Shown here: one piece after another, positions 55,864 to 64,000 of the stretch | Layout of the letters: every line of letters begins with the position of its first letter | Numbering within the stretch: position 1 is the stretch's first letter | Source of the DNA: Leptoclinus maculatus | Taxonomy: Eukaryota; Chordata; Actinopteri; Perciformes; Stichaeidae | Direction: 5' to 3' | Length of the DNA: 64,000 nucleotides | NCBI GenBank assembly: GCA_032191485.1 | Contig: JAVDOI010000010.1 | Coordinates: 22,466,277 to 22,530,276 of the forward strand | Notes under the pieces: generated by a model | The model's database searches: none | What the model saw: only the letters and a program-made list of their open reading frames with translations | Told to the model about the DNA's origin: nothing | Made by a program: the position numbers and the translations under genes

Positions 55864-57095
55864 TACAGTATATACTGTATGTGGCTCCAGTAGTCCGTGT
55901 CGAGACCCTAAACTTCTCCCACAGGCTGTTCCTGCGGTGTATGAATGGGTGCATGTAGTGTTAAAGCGCTTTAAGTGGTCGGAATACTAGAAAAGCGCTA
56001 TTCAAGTACAGTCCATTTACCATAAACAATATTTCTTGTGAGATGAATTTACCAGGTCCCAATCTTCTCCCCCTCCCTGAAGAACATCCACATCACTTGG
56101 AGACACAAAAGCGCATGCTGTTATACCCATTTGCCATCTTACCCCACTATATGGCACCAGGCACTTTACCCCACCTTTGGGTGGTCATTCTAAACAGGTA
56201 TTGTTATGTTTGTCTTTAACACCTTTCACCCAATGGTTACTGCTCGCCTCTGAGTTAAATGTTCTTGATCAATGGCCTCACTGATAAGTCCTACAGCTGT
56301 TCACTCGCTGTCTTACAGAGCATCAAGCAGCACAGTTTTGGTGGAAATAGAAACATAGCATTTTGTTAACTCCATCTGTGCTAGTCCAGTCTGGACCCCC
56401 CCCCCCCCTTCAAGCTACCAACCAACAGAGCGGGTGCCAATGCTGGTGTCTTCCTCACAATGCATACATGTCTCTCCATTCTGAGTGCTCAGTGGACGTT
56501 GCAGTCCTTAGTTTGGAGCTCATATAATGATGCATCTCCCTCTTCATCTTCGTCTCCCTGTCTTTCTATCTGTGTTATTACATCAGTCAGATTTTCTCAA
56601 GCCACAGCATTCGCGTCACAAAATAACCAGAAACAGAAAGTGCAGTTCCTTGGAAGCAGTTACGGGTTCATGGAAAGCAGAAAACAGCTAGGCATGATGG
56701 AAGTTAATGAGCTGTCACACACTGTTCTCTGCAGCGCTCCAGGACAGGGATTAATAGAGGGCTGCACTTCTTTCTCTCCGTCAGTCTTTAGAATGTTCTC
56801 CAGCTCTTTCCGTGCACGTTCCAATTTTATACGCCATTATTAACACTGCTCTCCTCTTTGGTTGTCTCTCTCCTCCCTCTGAGTTAAGCGCTCAAGCTTT
56901 CCTGCTCTTTCCCTCTGGCCATATCCCGCCGCCCTCAGCATCAACTCATCTAGTTTGATGTGGGTTTGCAAAGTGGATCTTGATAGAAAGCAGATGGGGA
57001 TCCGTGTCAAGGCTCACCTCTCAAAGCGGAGCACTACCAAAGCTCCGCTTTTTACCTCCCAAGGATGAAGGGAAATTGGTTTCTGCAGACATATG
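55833..57095. other. AT tract, repeat scrap and gene-free DNA
   Basis: (AT)n at 55,833-55,855. A dispersed-repeat tail shared with 1,043-1,065 lies at 55,960-56,023 (AAAGCGCTTTAAGTGGTC, AAAAGCGCTATTCAAGTACA). A C-run occurs near 56,396-56,408. The 127-codon frame at 56,460-56,843 has no recognisable domain. Confidence 0.45.
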
Positions 57096-57103
57096 CTGTA
57101 GGT
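57096..57103. repeat. 8-bp target-site duplication CTGTAGGT (left copy)
   Basis: Repeated exactly at 58,980-58,987. Eight bases is the hAT target-duplication length. Confidence 0.88.
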
Positions 57104-57221
57104 CAGTGTTTTTCAACCTTTTCTGAGTCGCGGCACATTTTTTACATTAAAAAGATCCCGCGGCACACCAACAACCAAAAACTTTACAAAATGACACCTT
57201 TTAGCATAATACAGCATATAT

Positions 57222-58140
57222 GCCAGGGGTGTCTAACTCAATCCCAGAGAGGGACAACATTTTAAATTGGGACTACGTTGAGGGCCAAATAGAGTCACCA
57301 TTTAATAAACAGGATAGAAGGGATATTGGACAAAGTGCAAAAAGAATACATGTTTAGGTAGGCTACATTATTTTATGCATATGTGCCAGAGCCAGATGTT
57401 TGGCATCTTTTCTTGGCTGCCAGTTCATTAATATCTGGGGTTAGGTTCTGTGTTGTGGAAACCCTCAAGATGGAGTAAAGGTGTGCATCAGTGAGACGAC
57501 TCCTGTGTGGGTTTTTGTTCATCTTCATCACAGAGAAAAGCTGCTCACACAGGTATGTGCATCCAAACATGCAGAGCATTTGAGCAGCATGTAGGCGGAG
57601 TTGAGGCATCGTTTCGGGGGTGAAGCTTTGAAACTGTGCAGCACCCTCAGAGTCATACTTTGCCTTACTACACTGGAGGTCTATCAGCTCCACAGGTGCT
57701 CTTTCCACGTCAACTGCAAACGGATTGCTGAGCAGTTCAAATTTAAATTTCTGAGCTGCAAAGTCAGCAAATTGCCGAGTGAACTCCATGCCAAGTGCGC
57801 CCAGTTTATCAGCAAAATGCGCAGTCGGGAACACAGCGGTGGAGACTTTTACTGCATCACACGTGTCTGTGATCACACATGTCTGTGATCATACGTCCCC
57901 GTCCCTGAAGCTGGAGGTTTAGTGCAGTGAGATGCTTCGTTATGTTGCACAAAAAGCCAGCTAACATCGCCACTTTTCGTCCCGGAGCTCTGTGGTGTGG
58001 CGGGCCAGTTATGATAAACATATGAGTCTCTAAATGTGTTGATCCTTACTAGGCTTTTCATCTGGGTTATTTTGTCCAGGGCTGCATTTTTCCTTTTCAA
58101 ATATTTCTCCATCGCTGTTCGTCTTGTCACCGCAACCTCT
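57222..58140 (-). mobile_element. Inner hAT fragment (GTF2IRD2/Charlie8-like)
   Basis: The plus-strand edge CAGGGGTGTCTAACTCAATC followed by GAGGGCC near 57,280 is the usual terminus of the hAT family related to GTF2IRD2. The transposase end lies on the minus strand inside. The opposite terminus is not visible, so it is truncated at high coordinates. Confidence 0.7.
57373..58130 (-). pseudogene. hAT transposase C-terminal half, GTF2IRD2-like
   Basis: From high coordinates the minus strand reads a decayed N-terminal scrap (RTAMEKYLKRKNAALDKI), then KHLTALNLQLQGRGRMITDT near 57,900, then an open frame with FTRQFADFAAQKFKFELLSN, VDVERAPVELIDLQCSK and FGCTYLCEQLFSVMKMNKNP. YLCEQLFS..K is the hAT C-terminal dimerisation motif. 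The catalytic N-terminal half is largely missing and frames change near 57,880. The family relation to GTF2IRD2 is from these words. Confidence 0.8.
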
Positions 58141-58587
58141 CCTGCGCGTCATTTCATTCTACTGTCCTAAATTAACAAGGTCATATTGCGCTGCCTACTG
58201 CCACCCACTGGCATGGAAGAGTATTTATTACTTAGTCAGCCACTATATTGCAGCTCAGACTGTTGAGGCATATGAGCTCAACAATGGCAAATTATTTGCA
58301 ACAACTAAATAATATTCATTAAAACCTTTTTATGCCGAGAGGGTCCCTTAAGGGTCCCTCTTTTTTAAAAAAAATAAATAAATAAAAAGCCCAAAACTGC
58401 TGTATTAGGATGTATTGAACACCATTAGTAATATACAAGTGAAATATGTAGTTTGGTACATGACAAAATTCAAATGGCACACATGGTGCCCAAATGCACA
58501 TTTTGGAAACCTCGCCTAAACTCTCTGTACTAAAACCTCTAATTTTGTTCTGCTTCACTTTATCAAAGTCAAACTTTGCAGAGAGTG

Positions 58588-58918
58588 CACTACTGACATG
58601 TTGTGCTATGATTTGGGAGAGGTGTTAGAAGTGTCAGCTGCCATTATTTCAAAGAAATTATGTCAAAAAGTGCTTTGTCTTCAGGCGAACTTGACACTTT
58701 TCAATTTGAGCTGTGTGCCATCTTCCTTTCCTCTTAACCAGTAACATATACACAATATTTACACAATTCATACGAGCAACCCCTTCTTAGTGTTATTACT
58801 CCATTGAAATTATTCAAATAGACCATGTAGTTAGAGAGTAAGGCCCCTTTGAGTATGGGTATAGTATTTTCGAGCAGAAGCCTAAAAATGGGGCTAGGTA
58901 TGAAAAGGTTAAGTGAAA
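58588..58918. repeat. Unclassified dispersed repeat, copy 2 (partner at 15,478-15,782)
   Basis: The shared words are listed under the partner. Here the repeat ends GGGGCTAGGTATGAAAAGGTTAA, and an AACCTTTTTATGCCGAG stretch at 58,323-58,339 is an inverted match to that end (14 of 17). The complete element may therefore span 58,320-58,916, about 595 bp, with TTAA-like bases at both ends. It lies within the outer hAT insertion. Confidence 0.7.
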
Positions 58919-58987
58919 TTGGACATTTTCCCACGGCACACCTGACGATCTCTCACGGCACACCGGTTGAAAATCACTGCTGTAGGT

Positions 58988-59589
58988 GACTCCACACCAT
59001 CAGTCTGGACTTTACATGTGACTCCTTTACTCATGTGTACAGATGTTCTTTCAGCCTGAGAGTCTGGATGTAATGGCTGCCAGTTGGCTCACACATGGGC
59101 ACATGAAGTTACTAAACAAGACTTAAAGATGCACCAATCACTACGTTACTATTAAAAACAGGTCAATTAACTATGTGTGATGTAAAAGATGTCACTCCTA
59201 TCATCACTAACTCTACAGTTCTCCTTTTAGCATCTCATCTTTCTGCTCGTTTGGTAAAGTCTTTCCCCTCTAATGCATCTAGTTTAAAAAGGGAAAAAAA
59301 GGCTTTAATGAACCGACTGCTACTCAGCACCAAACGGCAGACGGACAAAGTGAACATAGTAGAGCATTTAGCAGCTAAAGAGACAGATATTTGTAGCTCC
59401 AGGCTCAGGCACCTCCAGCACTGGGACCCATCTCCTTTGCCAGGACCCATGGTGGAAAATCATTTGTTTGTCATGCTTCCATATCAATACAAATGTTCAT
59501 ATGCCACTGAATTATAGCGTAACGTTTTAACAAACTTACTGCTAATAAATAAAGTAGTCTACTGAGTGTATAGGTCCAGCTAAGGCTAT
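58988..59589. other. Gene-free; one 114-codon frame
   Basis: The frame at 59,173-59,517 is open for 114 codons but shows no domain I recognise. It might be decayed transposon coding DNA. Confidence 0.3.
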
Positions 59590-59765
59590 TCCAACACTGG
59601 AAGTCTGTTCAGATGCTGTGGGTCACTGGCCAGTGGTTGAAAGTGGGCGGCAACGCTGCAAACTCCCAAATTGCAAGGGCCAGACTGTTCAGATGTTCAA
59701 ATTGCAATGTTCACCTGTGCCTCAACAAGAACAACTGCTTTCGAAGAATTCCACAAGTGACACTG
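59590..59765 (+). pseudogene. piggyBac C-terminal Cys-rich fragment (PGBD3-like)
   Basis: The plus strand reads AVGHWPVVESGRQRCKLPNC then KGQTV, and after a frameshift RCSNCNVHLCLNKNNCFRRI. The pattern DGxxHWP..RCxxPxCKG..CxxCxVxLCLxKxxxCF is the C-terminal zinc-binding end of PGBD3-type piggyBac transposases as I remember them. Upstream catalytic domains are not visible. Confidence 0.65.
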
Positions 59766-60904
59766 TTTTCTTCTTGCAAACAAGGGGATACCAGCCCTTG
59801 GGACTGTGCAGCAAAGTGATTTAGCAGTATTAAGCTGTATTTGAAATACTGTGATGATGGAACAGCAATGATTGTACAGAAACATATGTTGTTATTCAAT
59901 TTCAAAGCCCTGTTTCAGCAATAGCAGCATCAATAAAATAATCTACATACCTGAGACTGGAAAATTTGTTTAATTACTATTATGCCCAATTATGCCTACT
60001 GTCGCTAATTTGCCTCATACCTACATTTATATCTATTGTATGTGCTATATTGAAATAACAATAACAATCTCCACTTAATTTAGCATGCTGCATGACAGCA
60101 AAAAACACAATTAATTACTTTTTTATATAATTGTAAATAAATTCAGGCAATAAGGGGTTAATTGTATCAATTCCATTCGGTGATGGAATGTACATTTACT
60201 CAAGTACTGTACTTAAGTACAATTTAGACATACTGACTATTTCCAATTTATGCTTTACACTTCTACTCAACTACATTCATTTCACCCTTAAAGTTACTAG
60301 TTACTTTTTAAATATAAAAACATGATATGGGTGACCAGTTATGACAGCCACTTAAGAAGACGTGTCTCCGTAGTAACAAACGAGATCGACTGACCAGTGA
60401 GTGTGTGACTGACGTCATCATTCACCTATACATACATTGATGGCAGGGGCTAAGTGACACCTGCCTATCACATTCTATCACATTCATACAACTTATGAAT
60501 GAATATTGGGGTTAAGTGTCTTGCTCAAGCCTAACCCACACAGCAAAATCAGGAGTGTGAATTTAACTTTGACTTTCAACACTATGCGTGTGTTTATATA
60601 ATCCTCACCGGTTCAGAGTTAAATTTACACTTTGGATAGTGTTAATATTTTAACTCTTTAATAGTAATTACATTTATATATACTTATATAGTATCACAAT
60701 TTCCTGTTAAAAATACACTGTCATGTTGTTTTATGACACGTGAAAGCGTATTTTTAACACTAAATTATGTATCTATGTTTACATAAGTTTAAATGTTTTA
60801 AAGACATAACAGTGAACTACAATAAATCATTCATACAAAAAAATATTTTTATTCAGAAAATATCTTCCAAGCACCATGGACACAACTTAACTACATATGC
60901 ACAT
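59766..60904. other. Gene-free with two dispersed-repeat scraps
   Basis: 60,185-60,310 (TTTACTCAAGTACTGTACTT, CTTCTACTCAACTACATTCA, AAGTTACTAGTTACTTT) is a repeat I know from fish. 60,430-60,540 (ATTGATGGCAGGGGCTAAGT, GTTAAGTGTCTTGCTCAAGC) is related to the repeat at 9,880-10,092. The rest is AT-rich and unassigned. Confidence 0.5.
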
Positions 60905-62440
60905 TTACAAAGAAAATAGTGGTACAATATATAGGCTCTCATCTTCACCATAAGCACTTTGTAAGTCAAAGGGCTTATAAATAACAAGACTGTCTGCTTT
61001 TATTACATCTTTCTCATCACTTTCACATACTTGGTAGGCATAGAAATGCTCACTGAAATGGTCAACCACAAGCTTGTTCACTTCAAAGTAGATAACACTG
61101 TCGACTAAAAGTATCTTCTTTACTCTGCAAAAACCAGGCATATCATGATCAATCTCACTGCAAATGATTAGTCCTGCCCTGTACTCTGTCCCACTGATTT
61201 TAACCCAGTTGGTAGAGAAGATGTCTTTCGGGACAGCAGCATGCAGGGCCCGGGCAAATATGTCACTATTGTCCACATTATAGGACTTCAAGGGTCCATA
61301 CTCAATGTGGTTCAAAGGTGATGTTTCCCAATGATATCCTATGGACATTTGATGTTTTTTTGCAAGAGATTTAGTGATGTTCTTGAAGTTTTTCAGAGTG
61401 TTTTTAAAAGCCTTCTGTTTTGCTTCAAATCTCATGCTCCACATATGTATCAGGGGTCCTATTTTTGAAAATATGATGTTGATTATCTGCAGTAAAAGCA
61501 GCAGCAAAGTCCAGTTTTGGTTTCCTTCTGGCACAATGTCACCAAAAAGCAAAGGAATGTTTCTTACCAGACAAAGAGTCTGAGTGGAATTGAGTCCTAT
61601 GTTATTGCCACTACCGTCCAAGTTAATCCTTGTAGGGCGACTTTTGTGCTCAAAGTACCCATAGTCAAAAGCACAAATCCTAGCGAACATGTCAAGTTTT
61701 GACAAAATATTTTCTGAGAGATACTCTAACAATAACTTAATCTCATACTGAGCCACCCCTTCTAAAAATGTCATGCATTATGTCCAAAGAAAAATTGTGG
61801 CAAACATGAAAAAACTGCAGACTGTTAAGAATTGAATTTCTCTTTAAACCAGAACACGGATAACTTCTGTGGGTCTGATTGCAACTCGTTGCAGTGCATT
61901 TCAAAAAGCTCTTTTCCACGCAAGATTATCTTGGGGTCATCCTCATCGTAAACATTCTGTGCATCAGCTTGTTCAATCAAACACAAACGACAGAAATAAT
62001 TTCCACTAAAAGACTGTAAAACCCAGAATTGCGTGCATCCCTAAATTGTCCCCAGTTATCTGTTATATCTGACATATAGTACTTTTTCAGTGGATAAAGG
62101 CAAATCAAGGCCGTGACTCTCCAGTGTTTTGATGTCATCAATCAGAGGTTGCAGAATAGGATCAAAGCCATATTTTTATAGAGAGCCCCTATTTTGTGAA
62201 CGCCATGTTTTGAACCCAGTGGTTTAGCCGTTTCAAAGTCATCATAGTACATCTGAACAAAGAAGTTTGTTGTTTAGAGAACAATGGATGTGTCTTGGAG
62301 TAATTTCCATCGTAGAAGTCTTCATATCTGTCAGTTTTTGATACACAAGGTTCCCCAAGCAGTTTGCAAATATCAGAGTTGCGCCACATGAATTTGATTG
62401 TTTCCAAAATTGGAATGTAAACAAAAGTGTCTTTCACTGG
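60905..62440 (-). pseudogene. CACTA/EnSpm-like transposase remnant (copy 2)
   Basis: From high coordinates the minus strand reads FVYIPILETIKFMWRNSDIC, DRYEDFYDGNYSKTHPLFSK, then GNYFCRLCLIEQADAQNVYD near 61,980. A 289-codon open frame follows (61,774 down to 60,905) with FLEGVAQYEIKLLLEYLSEN, IGPLIHMWSMRFEAKQKAFK and KNFKNITKSLAKKHQMSIGY. GNYFCRLC and GPL..MWSMRFEAK correspond to GKYVCRFC and GPLVALWTMRFESK of copy 1, but the sequences are far apart, so this is a different family of the same kind. A QNWTLLLLLLQIINIIFSK segment replaces the expected text, including the PKHHYLxHYP motif. Several frameshifts are present between 62,200 and 61,780. Confidence 0.72.
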
Positions 62441-62785
62441 GACTTGGTCATAAATACCAGTTTGTTTATTTCACCTGGTATCAAATCGAACTCCTAACAT
62501 TACTTCTACTGGCTCCACAACCCCCCATTTCTCATTGAAATATTTCATTCTTTTCGTTTCAGTATTAAAGTTAACAAATGGGTTTTCGAAATTCTCATGC
62601 GTGGTTGTTTAGCCTCTCTTCCCTGAAGGTGTTCAACGATGCTGCAGCATGGCTGAAAAACAGAACATGAACACCTTAGAGTGGAAGCTCAGGTTCTTAG
62701 CCATGCAGTGGTACTTGTTGTTCCATGAGTTTAATAGATCCTCCAGTTTGACCAGTCACCTGCCCCCATGTTGCAAAAATTGGAT
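62441..62785. other. Unassigned spacer between CACTA-like and BEL/Pao pieces
   Basis: No recognisable motif on either strand. Confidence 0.35.
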
Positions 62786-62859
62786 GCTTCACTGGGAGTG
62801 TGTTCCTCCCAAATTAAGTCCCAGTTCATTTTTAAAAAGGAACACACTCCCAGTGAAGC
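62786..62859. repeat. Perfect 22-bp inverted repeat, 30-nt loop
   Basis: GCTTCACTGGGAGTGTGTTC.. (62,786-62,807) is exactly reverse-complemented at 62,838-62,859. It lies just upstream of the BEL/Pao coding block and could be the edge of a small inverted copy. Confidence 0.93.
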
Positions 62860-62911
62860 GTGCGTAAGAATCGGAATTATCACTTTAAAGCAGCCTTAAA
62901 GAGGATTCTGT

Positions 62912-64000
62912 GTGGCAGAATGGACCAGGATTTCTGAAGGACCCTGTGGAAGAGTGGCCAAAAAGGTCAGCCAAAGAACCCAAATCCAATTCCAGAGGGC
63001 ACCAGCTGGTTCTGCAATAGAAAAAATCCTCGACATCAGGAAGTTCAGCAATTTGACCAAGCTGGCCAGAGTCATTGGCTGGGTATGGAGAGCTGTGAAG
63101 AAGTGGAAAACATTACTGACAAAGACCTCAATCTCTTGTAAACCAAAGAGGGAGGGAATTCCTTCAGCACCAGAGGTAACGACACGTGCTAAAGAAGCCG
63201 TACTTACCATTGCAGAATGTGACGATGCACTCCGGGATCTGTTCCTTGCGGCTCAAGAAGGTGTAACCTTTCCAGAGACCACACTGAACAGACTTGTCGT
63301 GTACAAGGAGGAAGACACTGGACTTTTACTCTGTGGAGGAAGATTCCAAATCTTTAATGAAGACAAAACTGCAGTACCACTTGTACCATATGATGCATGG
63401 GTGTCCACTCTCCTCGCTCAAGAAGCCCACAATGCAAACCATGAAGAAATAGCAGGCACACTACTCCGGATGCGAAGCAGAGCCTGGGTGATAAAGGGCC
63501 GGAAACTGGCTCAGAAGATTGTTGACAGCTGTGTGACATGCAGAAAAGCTCGGGCGAGGAAATGCCAGCAGATCATGAGTGACCTTCCATTAGAGCGGAT
63601 GACACCAGCCAAGCCATTTGAGTACACAACGGTGGACTTATTTGGACCTTATGAAGTCAAGGATGAGGTGAGAAAGAAAGTCAAGCTCAAGCTCAAGGTG
63701 TGGGGAATTGTCTTCTGCTGCATGGCATCCAGAGCTATGCACACAGATGTTGTCAGTGACCAGTCAACTGAAGGCTTCCTATTGGCACACCAGAGATTCA
63801 CAGCACTGAGAGGGCATCCGAAGAAACTGTGGTCAGATCCGGGAAAAAACGTTAGCCAGACCGGCCCTCAAACAACTCTACCTCTTTCTGGACCAATTGG
63901 AAAAATCCGAGCTTGAGAATGAAGCTTCAAATCATGGTACAGAATGGAGTTGGGAAATCCACCCAGCAGACTCGCCTCACCGGAATGGAGCTGCAGAAGC
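62912..64000 (+). pseudogene. BEL/Pao Pol, A17-end and integrase, runs off the window
   Basis: After a frame-broken start (NGPGFLKDPVEEWPKRSAKE readable just upstream of the main frame) the plus strand gives KFSNLTKLARVIGWVWRAVK, ALRDLFLAAQEGVTFPETTL and NRLVVYKEEDTGLLLCGGRF. The zinc-binding and core integrase parts follow: EAHNANHEEIAGTLLRMRSR, SCVTCRKARARKCQQIMSDL, PFEYTTVDLFGPYEVKDEVR with an Asp, and FTALRGHPKKLWSDPGKNV with the second Asp. A frameshift near 63,847 moves the rest (ARPALKQLYLFLDQLEKSEL, HPADSPHRNGAAEA) to another frame up to the window end. The words are those of BEL/Pao integrases. RT and the LTRs are outside or lost. Confidence 0.88.

Larger units (their letters stand above)
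57104..58979. mobile_element. hAT insertion (outer), 1,876 bp, with nested elements
   Basis: The ends CAGTGTTTTTCAACC and GGTTGAAAATCACTG are inverted repeats with one mismatch. GCGGCACA words occur inside both ends, and the 8-bp flanking duplication is perfect. The interior is made of a second hAT fragment and an unclassified repeat, not a transposase belonging to this terminus, so the outer element was a non-autonomous carrier. Confidence 0.85.

Noticed and set aside
56460..56843. 127-codon frame as a host exon
   Set aside because: Ser/Phe-rich composition typical of a chance frame; no domain or splice signals that decide it.
59173..59517. 114-codon plus-strand frame
   Set aside because: No recognisable domain, start context or splice edges; kept only as part of a spacer note.
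1..64000. tRNA or rRNA genes
   Set aside because: I looked for A/B-box-like and conserved rRNA words and saw none convincing; the tRNA-Pro similarity at 41,302-41,319 is a primer-binding site, not a tRNA gene. A tRNAscan run would settle it.

Overview
The window reads as nuclear DNA of a ray-finned (teleost) fish. The evidence is its repeat content: L2-type LINE 3' ends, Tc1-like, hAT, piggyBac, Ty1/copia, BEL/Pao and Ty3/gypsy-type pieces, plus dispersed repeats I recognise from memory as common in teleosts. I found no intact host gene, no rRNA or tRNA gene, no CRISPR array and no bacterial operon structure. Almost every protein-like stretch belongs to a transposable element, and nearly all are broken by stops, frameshifts or deletions.

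Layout. 1-10 kb: mostly unique-looking sequence with a gypsy-style LTR-like block, an antisense L2-type reverse transcriptase remnant (about 1.64-2.79 kb) and a second LTR-like block on the minus strand. 10.2-14.6 kb: a piggyBac element between two ~98 % identical direct repeats that each carry an L2 3' end, followed by a decayed three-exon Myb/SANT-like DNA-binding gene. 15.5-16.3 kb: an unclassified repeat and a Tc1-like transposase remnant. 19.6-22.1 kb: a 5'-truncated Ty1/copia element with its polypurine tract and 3' LTR. 22.2-34.9 kb: an L2 endonuclease fragment, hAT ends, a minisatellite, MITE-like repeats and a gypsy integrase remnant in otherwise quiet DNA.

35.0-44.4 kb is the densest block. 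It holds a CACTA/EnSpm-like transposase remnant, a PB1-domain ORF behind it in the same direction, a convergent HECT-like ORF, and a BED/hAT transposase (ZBED5/SCAND3-like). A very young LTR retrotransposon (348-bp LTRs that look identical, 5-bp target duplication GTGAG) has landed inside the HECT-like ORF. It carries Gag, protease and the start of integrase, but the rest of integrase, the reverse transcriptase and most of RNase H are deleted. The last codons of RNase H survive next to the 3' LTR, so the parent probably had the order Gag-PR-IN-RT-RH (Gmr1-like). This copy would need enzymes supplied by a relative to move.

44.4-64 kb: an AT-rich 268-270 bp tandem repeat, an internally deleted piggyBac derivative (N-terminus fused to the Cys-rich C-terminus), a short hAT element, a hAT insertion with a perfect 8-bp target duplication that contains another hAT and an unclassified repeat, a piggyBac C-terminal fragment, a second CACTA/EnSpm-like remnant on the minus strand, and a BEL/Pao integrase that runs off the window end.

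The genes do not form a pathway. The informative signals are structural: nesting order, target duplications, frame-preserving or frame-breaking deletions, and palindromic or copy-paste mutations inside transposase genes.
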